A stretch of DNA of 12,113 bases. Origin: an uncultured Curvibacter sp. GTDB taxonomy: Bacteria > Pseudomonadota > Gammaproteobacteria > Burkholderiales > Burkholderiaceae. Shown here piece by piece: positions 1-6,800 of the stretch; position 1 is the stretch's first letter; every line of letters begins with the position of its first letter. Location: assembly GCA_946481355.1 (NCBI GenBank), contig CAMLNH010000043.1, positions 1 to 12,113 of the forward strand, in the 5' to 3' direction. The notes below the pieces were generated by a model. That model was not told the DNA's origin and searched no databases. It worked only from the letters and a program-made list of their open reading frames with translations. A program made the position numbers and the translations under genes.

Positions 1-164
1 AGCACGCGCGTCTTGCCGGAACCTGCGCCCGCGAGGATGAGCGCGGGCTCGGGCGGCAGGGCCACGGCCGCGCGCTGCTCGGCGTTCAGGCTGGCCAGCA
101 GCGGGGAATCGGAGGGCGCGGGGAAAAGAGAGGAAGAGCCGGTGGGCGGCAGCAGTGCAGACAT
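1..164 (-). CDS. uvrD: UvrD/Rep-family DNA helicase, N-terminal fragment (runs off left edge)
   Basis: The visible 54 residues are the start of a superfamily 1A ATP-dependent 3'-5' DNA helicase, acting in repair and replication-fork processing in the cytoplasm. A Pro/Ser-rich leader of about 20 residues is followed by the Q-motif region LNAEQRAAV (residues 26-34) and the Walker A motif AGAGSGKT (residues 45-52), the hallmark start of UvrD/PcrA/Rep proteins. The rest lies outside the window, so UvrD cannot be separated from Rep or PcrA; the Pro-rich leader fits betaproteobacterial UvrD best. The ATG at 164 is chosen because the Q motif sits at the usual distance from it. No Shine-Dalgarno sequence precedes it, and a TACAAT box lies 6 bases upstream, which suggests a leaderless mRNA. 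An ATG five bases further up is out of frame. Confidence 0.85.
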   Translation of the reverse strand, partial: MSALLPPTGSSSLFPAPSDSPLLASLNAEQRAAVALPPEPALILAGAGSGKTRV

Positions 165-170
165 GCCGCC

Positions 171-176
171 ATTGTA
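171..176 (-). promoter_or_regulatory. -10 box (TACAAT) for the helicase gene, implying a leaderless transcript
   Basis: On the minus strand TACAAT ends 6 bases before the ATG at 164. A sigma-70 start seven bases after the last T of the box would fall on the A of the start codon. No good -35 hexamer is visible at 16-18 bases, which is common in GC-rich betaproteobacterial promoters. The call rests on the -10 match and the absence of a ribosome binding site. Confidence 0.45.
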
Positions 177-177
177 G

Positions 178-203
178 AAAAGCCTGGCGCCGGCCCGGGG
201 CTA
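178..203 (-). terminator. Weak hairpin with short T-run after the small hypothetical gene
   Basis: On the minus strand the sequence overlapping the TAG stop of the small hypothetical gene can fold as AGCC...GGCT with an internal GGC/GCC pair, followed by three Ts. The stem is interrupted and the T-run is short, so it is at best a weak terminator. It abuts the -10 box of the downstream helicase gene. Confidence 0.25.
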
Positions 204-425
204 AAGCGGCATGCGTGCCGAGGAATTGCGGAAGCCGGCCGAGGCACGGTCGTGCATGTCGGCCAGTTCGGCCAGCAGCTCGGCATGCCGGTTCATGATG
301 TTCAGGAAAACCTGGTTGGACGGTTCGGCGCAGCGGAATTGCGCCAGTTCCAGCAGTCTTTCGCTCAGGCGCCCCATTTCGATATGGATGGCGTGACTGG
401 CCAGGAGGTATTCCTCAGCTTGCAT
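201..425 (-). CDS. Small hypothetical helical protein, 74 aa
   Basis: I do not recognise this protein. From the ATG at 425 it is 74 residues, almost entirely predicted helix, with Leu/Glu/Ala-rich stretches (SERLLELAQF, HAELLAELAD) and a short polar tail ending in RMPL. There is no signal peptide, membrane segment or Cys cluster, so it is probably a cytoplasmic helical-bundle or coiled-coil protein. The frame stays open upstream to 584 (127 residues), but that extension is Arg/Gly/His-rich and of low coding quality. The ATG at 425 has a modest purine-rich GAGAAG 4-5 bases upstream and is preferred. It lies between the alpha/beta hydrolase and the helicase on the same strand. The function is unknown, and I am moderately sure that it is a real gene. 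Confidence 0.5.
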   Translation of the reverse strand: MQAEEYLLASHAIHIEMGRLSERLLELAQFRCAEPSNQVFLNIMNRHAELLAELADMHDRASAGFRNSSARMPL

Positions 426-539
426 GTGCTTCTCGTGTCGCTCGACTTGTTTTGCTTGACCGACGGCGCCGTGCGCACCGTCTCCCACGGAGCGTGAGTG
501 TAGGTGCGCAAGGCGTGCAGACCGCTTGCGTAGAGATGT

Positions 540-555
540 AACAGTTCCCTCTGTT
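540..555. repeat. Inverted repeat AACAG-N6-CTGTT upstream of the small hypothetical gene
   Basis: A perfect 5-base dyad with a 6-base centre lies in the 210-base gap between the small hypothetical gene and the hydrolase. It is 115-130 bases upstream of the preferred ATG at 425, where an operator could lie. The arms are short, so chance is possible. Confidence 0.25.
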
Positions 556-586
556 GCGCGAGCGCCGCAGAGCAACGGCTGCACAC

Positions 587-600
587 GTCACAGCCGTGAC
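587..600. repeat. Short inverted repeat GTCAC-N4-GTGAC
   Basis: This is a perfect 5-base dyad with a 4-base centre, six bases away from the longer palindrome at 606-623. It could be a small RNA hairpin in the 3' region of the hydrolase transcript or a protein-binding dyad. Nothing in the sequence decides between these. Confidence 0.3.
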
Positions 601-605
601 ACGGA

Positions 606-623
606 GCCCGGGTTAACCCGGGC
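606..623 (-). terminator. Perfect 18-bp palindrome downstream of the hydrolase; possible terminator hairpin
   Basis: The 18 bases GCCCGGGTTAACCCGGGC are perfectly self-complementary. As RNA they fold into a 7-bp GC stem with a UUAA loop, 12 bases past the TGA stop of the hydrolase. No T-run follows on the minus strand, so it is not a classical intrinsic terminator. It may act as a 3' stabilising hairpin or as a duplex-DNA binding site. Confidence 0.4.
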
Positions 624-635
624 GCACGTCGACGT

Positions 636-1496
636 TCAGGTCTTGCCAAACACGAGGCGGATGGCCAGCTGGTGCAGGTGCTCCCAGGGCGCGGTCAGGT
701 CCTCAAGCACGCTGAAGTGGTTGCGCCCCGGGATCGTCTCGCAAACCGGAACCGTTTTCTTGCCCCAGGCCTGCTGGATCAGCTTGTTGTGGCGGATGAA
801 TTCGGCGCTTTCCTCAGCCCCGGCCACGGTGTAGAGCACGCCTTGCTTGGGCGCCGGCAGCAGGGCCGGGCTGGCCAGCGCCACCTGTGCGGGCGTGAGG
901 CGCAGGCTGTCCTTGAGAAAGGGCGTGTGCATCACAGGCTCCAGGTCGTAGAGGCCCGAGATCGAGAGCGCACCCTTGACCAGATCAGGCGGCAGGTCCT
1001 TGCTGACCTGAGGCCAGAGGCAGTTCAGCAGCATGGCCGCGAGGTGGCCGCCGGCCGAATGGCCCACGACGTAGATGCGGCTGGGGTCGCCGCCATACCT
1101 CTTCGCGTTGCGGTACACCCAGGCCAGGGCCCGGACCATCTGCAGTGTGATGTCGGGGATGGTCACGGCCGGGCACAGCGCGTAGTTGGGAATGAAGACG
1201 CAGCCGCCCAGGTTCTTGAAGGCCGGGGCGATGAAGGAGTGCTCGGACTTGTCGAGCGCGCGCCAGTAACCGCCATGGATGAAGACCACCACCGGTGAGC
1301 CCGGCTGGTTGCTGGGAAACACGTCGAGGGTCTCCTGAGGGCCGTCACCGTAGGCGATGTCGGTCTGGCAGGGATGGGCCGCGCGCGCATCGTCCGAGGC
1401 CTCGGCCCAGCGAGCGAAATGGATGGCGTGCTCGGGCACCAGGGCCCGGTTGTTGTACATGCGGTCCAGCCAGGCGGGGGCGAAATTCTTTTTCAT
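636..1496 (-). CDS. Alpha/beta hydrolase (esterase / kynurenine formamidase-like), 286 aa
   Basis: This is a cytoplasmic serine hydrolase of the alpha/beta fold; there is no signal peptide. The oxyanion-hole motif HGGYW is at residues 74-78 and the nucleophile elbow GHSAGG at 145-150 (Ser147). The likely catalytic histidine is His260 in GRNHFSV, and the acid is probably Glu228 or Glu229 before the SAEF segment. HGGYWR together with GHSAGG and a late NHFS is typical of the hormone-sensitive-lipase/BD-FAE and arylformamidase-like group. The N-terminus (WLDRMYNNR) also resembles that group. The natural substrate is not deducible. No tryptophan-catabolism genes are nearby, so a role as kynurenine formamidase is not supported by context. 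The start at 1496 has a GGAGA ribosome binding site 9 bases upstream. The gene is divergent from the beta-hydroxyacid dehydrogenase across 88 bases. Confidence 0.88.
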   Translation of the reverse strand: MKKNFAPAWLDRMYNNRALVPEHAIHFARWAEASDDARAAHPCQTDIAYGDGPQETLDVFPSNQPGSPVVVFIHGGYWRALDKSEHSFIAPAFKNLGGCVFIPNYALCPAVTIPDITLQMVRALAWVYRNAKRYGGDPSRIYVVGHSAGGHLAAMLLNCLWPQVSKDLPPDLVKGALSISGLYDLEPVMHTPFLKDSLRLTPAQVALASPALLPAPKQGVLYTVAGAEESAEFIRHNKLIQQAWGKKTVPVCETIPGRNHFSVLEDLTAPWEHLHQLAIRLVFGKT

Positions 1497-1584
1497 GGGT
1501 GAGTCTCCGGATGAATGACAATAGCGAGCAAACGCGTGCAGCCGGGTATCTTGGCATATCTGCTGACACGCCGGAGGTCACAAG
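1497..1584. promoter_or_regulatory. 88-bp divergent intergenic region with promoters for both flanking genes
   Basis: Both genes start from this gap, so it must carry two promoters or transcripts entering from elsewhere. It contains a good plus-strand ribosome binding site GGAGG (1573-1577) and a minus-strand GGAGA (1506-1510). I could not pick a convincing -35/-10 pair on either strand. AT-rich steps around 1516-1525 and 1548-1560 are the likeliest melting regions. Confidence 0.4.
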
Positions 1585-2454
1585 ATGAATATTGCCCTGT
1601 TGGGAACCGGTCTCATGGGCTACCCCATGGCGCGCCGGCTCTGCGAAGCCGGCCACACGGTGCAGGTCTGGAACCGGACCCGCGCCAAGGCCGAAGGCCT
1701 GGCCGCCTTCGGGGCCACCGTACACAACACCCCCACCGCCGCCGCGCAGAACAGCGAGTTCGTGATCACCATGCTGGAGCACGGCCCCGTGGTCGAGGAG
1801 GTGCTCTTCGTGCTGGGCGTGGCCGGTGCCATGAAGCCGGGCACGGTGCTGATCGACATGTCGTCCATCAAGCCGGCCGAGGCGCGCGCCCACGCCGAGC
1901 GCCTGGGCGGCATGGGCATCACCCACCTGGACGCCCCGGTCTCGGGCGGCACGCTGGGCGCCGAGGCCGGCACCCTGGCCATCATGGCCGGCGGCAAGCT
2001 CAGCACCTTTGAGCGCGCCAAACCCGTCTTCGCCCCGCTGGGCCGCGCCACCCTGGTCGGCCCCAGCGGCAGCGGCCAGCTCGCCAAGCTGGCCAACCAG
2101 ATGATCGTGGGCATCACCATCGGCGCCGTGGCCGAGGCCCTGCTGCTGTGCCAGAAGGGCGGCGCCGACCCGGCCAAGGTGAAGGAAGCCATCAGCGGCG
2201 GTTTTGCCGACAGCCGCATCCTGCAGGTGCATGGCCAGCGCATGGTGGAGCGCAACTTCGCCCCGGGCGGACGCATGACCGTGCAGCTCAAGGACATGCG
2301 CAACGCCCTGGAAACCGCCACCGGCCTGGGCTACAACGCCCCCATCACCGGGCTGCTGGAGCAGCTCTACGCCGAAGGCGTGGAACACGGACTCAGCGAC
2401 CTGGACCAGTCGGGCCTGTTCGTGGAACTGGCGCGGCGCAACGGCATGAAGTGA
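1585..2454 (+). CDS. NAD(P)-dependent beta-hydroxyacid dehydrogenase (3-hydroxyisobutyrate dehydrogenase / tartronate semialdehyde reductase family), 289 aa
   Basis: This cytoplasmic dehydrogenase should reversibly oxidise a beta-hydroxyacid, such as 3-hydroxyisobutyrate or glycerate/tartronate semialdehyde, with NAD(P). The N-terminal Rossmann motif GTGLMG is at residues 7-12. The substrate-binding motif DAPVSGG is at 116-122. The catalytic lysine is Lys168 in the GSGQLAKLAN segment, with Asn171 following. Length (289) is normal for the family, and the all-helical C-terminal domain looks complete. An Asn-Arg-Thr sequence (residues 30-32) at the end of the second strand, where NAD enzymes carry Asp, suggests NADP preference; this is an inference. 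The ATG at 1585 is preceded by GGAGG at 7 bases. The true substrate, and hence the choice between mmsB, garR and glyoxylate/succinic semialdehyde reductase names, cannot be set from context. A hairpin follows at 2466-2496. Confidence 0.9.
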   Translation: MNIALLGTGLMGYPMARRLCEAGHTVQVWNRTRAKAEGLAAFGATVHNTPTAAAQNSEFVITMLEHGPVVEEVLFVLGVAGAMKPGTVLIDMSSIKPAEARAHAERLGGMGITHLDAPVSGGTLGAEAGTLAIMAGGKLSTFERAKPVFAPLGRATLVGPSGSGQLAKLANQMIVGITIGAVAEALLLCQKGGADPAKVKEAISGGFADSRILQVHGQRMVERNFAPGGRMTVQLKDMRNALETATGLGYNAPITGLLEQLYAEGVEHGLSDLDQSGLFVELARRNGMK

Positions 2455-2465
2455 GGCAGGACCGC

Positions 2466-2496
2466 GGCGCCCGGCTGTGCCGCACGGCCGGGCGCC
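2466..2496 (+). terminator. Strong GC hairpin after the dehydrogenase gene
   Basis: A perfect 10-bp inverted repeat (GGCGCCCGGC / GCCGGGCGCC) with an 11-base loop begins 12 bases after the TGA stop. No T-run follows, so efficient intrinsic termination is uncertain. It sits just before the -10-like box at 2505, so it probably separates two transcription units. Confidence 0.5.
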
Positions 2497-2504
2497 GACG
2501 TCCG

Positions 2505-2510
2505 TAGAAT
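2505..2510 (+). promoter_or_regulatory. Candidate -10 box (TAGAAT) for the membrane protein / SseB pair
   Basis: TAGAAT differs from TATAAT at one position and lies about 32 bases upstream of the GTG start at 2542. Transcription would start near 2517. The -35 position would fall in the right arm of the preceding hairpin and shows no match to TTGACA. Confidence 0.4.
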
Positions 2511-2541
2511 TCCAGATCTCAGCCCGCATGGAAAACCGCAC

Positions 2542-3036
2542 GTGTTGAAACCCGAGTTCCGCCCCTCCCAGTTGCCTGAATTCACCCCGCCCTCACCGCC
2601 GCAACCTGAGCTCAGGAAAGCGGCGGCCCATGCGGCGCTGATCGCACTCGCCATCGTCGCGGGCCTGGTCTATGTGCTGCTGAGCCGCTACCTGACCCGG
2701 CTGGCGCTGGCACCGGCCATCGCCATCGGTGTGCTGCTGAGCATGCACCTGGGCATCGTGCTGCTGGCGCGGCTGCGGCAGGGCCAGTGGCTGGGCCTCA
2801 CCGGGCTGCTGATCACCGCGCTGGCCATCCTGGCCGCCGATGCCGCTGCCGGCCTGGCCGACCCGACGGACCGCATGGCCCCGGCGGGCGGCTATGTCCC
2901 CGCACCTACCTCGCTGGGCGGCAACTGGTTGGTTCGCAGCGCCCGAGCCATTGCGGACAACGCGGCCCCCATCGTGGTCATCATCGGTGCGCTCATCAGC
3001 AGCTGGTTCGCCGTGCACAACGCCAAGCCGAGATAA
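2542..3036 (+). CDS. Hypothetical inner-membrane protein with four predicted helices, 164 aa
   Basis: I do not recognise the family. A proline-rich, probably cytoplasmic leader (residues 1-28) is followed by hydrophobic helices at about 30-48, 54-76, 84-103 and 140-158. A longer loop of about 36 residues rich in Gly/Pro separates helices 3 and 4. No catalytic motif is visible. The start is ambiguous: GTG at 2542 has a weak GGAAAA 7 bases upstream, and TTG at 2545 is the next codon. The only nearby ATG (2528) is in another frame and closes after six codons. The SseB-like gene starts 21 bases after this stop, so the two are probably co-transcribed and may work together. The gene call is good because hydrophobicity follows this frame throughout; the function is unknown. 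Confidence 0.7.
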   Translation: MLKPEFRPSQLPEFTPPSPPQPELRKAAAHAALIALAIVAGLVYVLLSRYLTRLALAPAIAIGVLLSMHLGIVLLARLRQGQWLGLTGLLITALAILAADAAAGLADPTDRMAPAGGYVPAPTSLGGNWLVRSARAIADNAAPIVVIIGALISSWFAVHNAKPR

Positions 3037-3057
3037 CCATCGGGACAGGCTGCATCG

Positions 3058-3462
3058 ATGCAACAGCCTTTCGAGCCCTTGAACGATCTGGAGCGGGCCC
3101 TGGTCGCGGCCCTGCAGAACCAGATGCCCGTGCCCGCCTTCGTGCAGACGCTGCTGGGCACCCAGGTCTACGTCCTGACCGACAAGCACATCCACGCCGG
3201 CGCCTACTGGGATCAAGGCGCGACCGCCATGGTGCTCGCCGATACCAAGAAAACACCCTTCCTGGCCATCTTCACCGCGCCCGAGCGCTCTGCGGCCTGG
3301 ACCCAGCGCCAGACCACTTTCGGCTTCGGGCTGGCAACCGATTTCGCGGACCTGCTCCAGGGCATGGCGCCGGGCCTGGGCGTGGTCATCAACCCGGGGC
3401 TGCCGGCCGGCTTCGAGCTGCAGCCGGCGACAGTGGCGCAGCTCAGGGCACGGTCCAGGTAG
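3058..3462 (+). CDS. SseB-family protein, 134 aa
   Basis: This small, probably cytoplasmic protein matches the N-terminal SseB domain. An amphipathic opening helix (LERALVAAL) leads into the typical PVPAFVQTLLGTQVYVLTD strand-turn region (residues 24-42). A variable loop, the PFLAIFTAPERSAAW segment (67-81) and the closing VVINPGLPAGFEL strand (109-121) follow. The SseB fold is named after an enterobacterial protein, but in most proteobacteria these single-domain proteins have no proven role. The ATG at 3058 has an AGG at 8 bases. It is the last gene of a two-gene plus-strand unit with the membrane protein and converges on the PII gene, with a hairpin between them. Family assignment is from pattern recognition of these segments. 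Confidence 0.75.
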   Translation: MQQPFEPLNDLERALVAALQNQMPVPAFVQTLLGTQVYVLTDKHIHAGAYWDQGATAMVLADTKKTPFLAIFTAPERSAAWTQRQTTFGFGLATDFADLLQGMAPGLGVVINPGLPAGFELQPATVAQLRARSR

Positions 3463-3481
3463 AGCCCGGGCCCCAGCCATG

Positions 3482-3509
3482 AAAAAAGAGCCCGGCACGC
3501 CGGGCTCTT
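3482..3509 (-). terminator. Intrinsic terminator ending the metal efflux/PII operon
   Basis: An 11-bp perfect inverted repeat (AAGAGCCCGGC / GCCGGGCTCTT, two unpaired central bases, in practice a larger loop) is followed on the minus strand by a run of six Ts. This is a textbook rho-independent terminator for minus-strand transcripts. Only a weak T-stretch follows on the plus strand, so it may be partly bidirectional and also stop the SseB unit. Confidence 0.85.
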
Positions 3510-3531
3510 CGATTTCAGACTTGCAAGAAAC

Positions 3532-3876
3532 TCACTCGGCCAGCATGTCCGAGCCGTTGCGCACCCGGTGCATGCTGGCGATGGGCACCGTCCAGACCAG
3601 ACCGTCGCCGATCTGGCCGGTGCTGCAGGCTTCGATGATGGTGTTGCGGATCTCCTCCACCATGTCATCGTCTGCAATCACAGCCACCATGATCTTGGGC
3701 GAGTAGTCGACCAGTTCCTCTTTCACCGTGCGCTTGCCGATGGCGGCCGGAGCGGTGAAGCCCTCGGCCTTCATGAGCGTGAGCCCGGGGAAGTTGGGGA
3801 TGTCGTGCAGCGCCTCGCGCAGTTGCGAGAGGCGGCTGGGGCGCACGATGGCGCGGATTTCCATCATTTTCTTCAT
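3532..3876 (-). CDS. PII-family signalling protein linked to heavy-metal RND efflux (PII-NG-like), 114 aa
   Basis: PII proteins are cytoplasmic trimers that sense ATP/ADP and often 2-oxoglutarate and act by binding partner proteins. The whole fold is present: the opening VRPSRLSQLREAL (residues 11-23), T-loop 40-60, B-loop TGQIGDG (86-92) and C-loop arginines 104 and 106. My alignment to E. coli GlnB from memory puts Glu54 at the uridylylated Tyr51, Pro43 at Gln39 and Leu93 at Lys90, with a one-residue deletion in the T-loop. Lys61 matches Lys58. It is therefore not a canonical GlnB/GlnK. It lies 23 bases after the RND pump gene, has an AGGA ribosome binding site, and is the last gene before the terminator. 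A PII subgroup (often called PII-NG) has been described next to CzcA-type genes; this gene fits it. Modulation of the pump or of metal status by this protein is inference. Confidence 0.9.
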   Translation of the reverse strand: MKKMMEIRAIVRPSRLSQLREALHDIPNFPGLTLMKAEGFTAPAAIGKRTVKEELVDYSPKIMVAVIADDDMVEEIRNTIIEACSTGQIGDGLVWTVPIASMHRVRNGSDMLAE

Positions 3877-3899
3877 GTGATTCTTCCTCAGACTTCTGA

Positions 3900-6800
3900 T
3901 CAGGCCTCGATCGGGCTTTCATCAAACCAGCGATACAGTGCCGGCAGCACCACCAGGGTCAGCAATGTAGACGAAATCAGACCACCGATGACCACGATGG
4001 CCAGCGGCTTCTGCACTTCCGAGCCCGGCCCCGTGGCGAACAGGAAGGGCACCAGGCCCAGCAGGGCGACGGTGGCCGTCATCATCACGGGGCGGAAACG
4101 CGCCACGCAGCCTTCGCGCACAGCCTGCATCACGGCCATGCCGTCTTCGCGCAGGCGGCGGATGTAGCTCACCAGCACCACACCGTTGAGCACGGCAATG
4201 CCCCACAGCGCGATGAAACCCACCGAGGCCGGCACGCTGAGGTATTCGCGCGTGACGGCCAGGCCGATCAGGCCGCCGATGGAGGCAAAGGGCAGTACCA
4301 GGATGATGAGCGAAGCCAGTTTCAGCGAGTTGAACAGCAGGAAGAGCAGGAAGAAGATGGCCGCGATGGTGATGGGCACGATGATGGTCAGCGTGGCCAT
4401 GGCGCGCTCCATGTTCTCGAACTGGCCACCATAGACGAAGTAGTAGCCCTCGGGCACCTTGACCTCTTTCGCGATGCGCTGTTCCACCTCCTGCACGAAG
4501 CCGCCCAGGTCACGCCCTTCGACGTTGGCACCCACCACCACGCGACGCTTGCCGCTCTCGCGGCTGATCTGGGCCGGGCCGTCGCGCAGCTCGATGGTGG
4601 CCACCGAGGCCAGCGGCACCACGGCGCCGTCGGGGGCACGCAGCAGCAGCTTGCGGATGGTCTCGATGGAGTTGCGGTCGGCTTCCGGGAAGCGCACGGC
4701 GATGCCGAAGCGACGCTCGCCCTCGTAGAGCTGGCTGACTTCCCTGCCACCGATGGCCGTTTCGATGAGGTTGTGCACCTCGGCCACATTGATGCCGTGG
4801 CGCGCGATGGCCTTGCGGTCGATGTCGATGGTCAGGGCCTGCTGGCCCGAGAGGCGCTCGATGCGGATGTCGCGTGCGCCGGGCACGCTGCGCAGCATGC
4901 GCGCGATCTGCTCGGACACACGCTTGAGCTCGCCCAGATCGTCACCGAAGATCTTGATGGCGAGCTGCGAACGCACGCCGGTCACCATCTCGTCCACCCG
5001 CTCGGAGATCGGCTGCGAGAGCACGATCTGCACGCCGGGGATGACCGAGAGGCGCTGGCGGATCTCCTCGTCGATCTCGTCCTGGGTGCGGTCGGACTCG
5101 GGATCCAGCAGCACGATGGGGTCGGACTCGTTGGGGCCGGCCGGATCGGCGGGCGATTCACCGCGGCCCAGCTTGGAGACGACGCTGCGCACACCCGGTA
5201 CCTCGGCCACGGACTTCATGGCCGCCATCTCCAGGCGGATGGATTCGTCCAGCGAGATGCTGGGCACCCGGTTGATCTGCGGCGTGAGCGCGCCCTCCTT
5301 CATGGTGGGCATGAAGGACTTGCCCAGGAAGGGGAACAGCGCCAGCGAGAACAGCAGCAGGCCCACAGCCGCGGCCAGCGTGGCCTTCTGCCTGGCCAGG
5401 GCGCGGTCGAGCAGCCTGAGATAGGCGCCCTTGAGCACGGCGATGACCCTGGTGTCGTGGTCGGCCCCGCCCTTGAGGATGTAGGAGCACAGCACCGGCG
5501 AGAGGATCAGCGAGACCAGCAGCGAGATGCCCAGCGCGATCACGATGGTCAGCGCCAGGGGCGCGAACATCTTGCCCTCGATGCCCTGCAGGGTCATCAG
5601 CGGCAGGAACACCAGCATGATGATGACGATGCCGAAGACCGTGGGCGTGGCCACTTCCTGCGTGGCGTCCAGGATCACGCGCACGCGCGAGGCGCCCGCC
5701 TTGGCCTGGCCCAGGCGATGGAACACGTTCTCCACCACCACCACGGTGGCGTCCACCATGAGACCGATGGCGATGGCCAGACCGCCGAGCGACATCAGGT
5801 TGGCTGAGATGCCGTAACGGTTCATCATGATGAAGGTGGTCAGCGGCGTGATGACGAGCGTGGCCACCACGATCAGACTGGAGCGCACGTCGCCCAGGAA
5901 AATGAAGAGGATCACCACCACGAGGAAGATGCCTTCGATCAGCACCTTGCCCACGGTCCAGAGTGCGGAATCGACCAGCTCGGTGCGGTCGTAGTAGGGC
6001 ACGATCTGCAGGCCGCCGGGCAGCATGTTCTTGCTGTTGATCTCTTGCACGCGCTCCTGCACGCGCGAGACGACCTGCTTGGCATTGCCGCCGCGCATCA
6101 TGAGCACGATGCCCGAAACCGATTCGGTGTAGCCGCCCTTGATGATGGCGCCCTGCCGCACCTCGTGGCCGATGGTCACATCGGCCAGATCGCGCACATA
6201 GAGCGGCACGCCGTTCTTCTCGCGCACCACGATGTTGGCAATGTCGTCCAGGGTACGGATCAGACCCACGCCGCGGATCAGGTACTGCTCCGAGCGCTGC
6301 GGCAGGATGCCGCCACTGGCGTTGGCGTTGTTCTTGGCCACCGCCTCGAAGACCTGCTCGATGCTGATGTTGTGATGCAGCAGACGCTCGGGCTTGGCCA
6401 GCACCTGGTACTGGCGCACATAACCGCCCTGGGAGTTGATCTCGGCCACGCCGGGAATGGAGCGCAGCAGCGGGCGCACCACCCAGTCCTGCACGATGCG
6501 GCGCTCGGCCAGCTCGGCGGGGGTCAGCGCGCGCTGGCCGTCGTCCGGATGGTCCAGGGTGTACTGGTAGACCTCGCCCAGGCCGGTGGAGACCGGGCCC
6601 AGCACGGGGGTGATGCCCTCGGGCATGCGCGGCGTGACCTCGATCAGGCGCTCCAGCACGAGCTGGCGCGCGAAATAGACGTCGGTGGCGTCGGTGAAGA
6701 CCAGGGTGATGATGGACAGGCCGCTCTTGTTGAGCGAACGCATCTCCACCAGGCCGGGCAGACCGGTCATGGAGATTTCCAGCGGCACGGTGACGAAACG

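Noticed and set aside
672..1298. 208-residue plus-strand frame opposite the alpha/beta hydrolase
   Set aside because: No family features; the opposite strand has the HGGYW and GHSAGG motifs in a full-length enzyme.
1345..2541. 398-residue minus-strand open frame antisense to the dehydrogenase
   Set aside because: Low-complexity translation overlapping two strong genes; the plus strand shows an intact Rossmann enzyme with its ribosome binding site.
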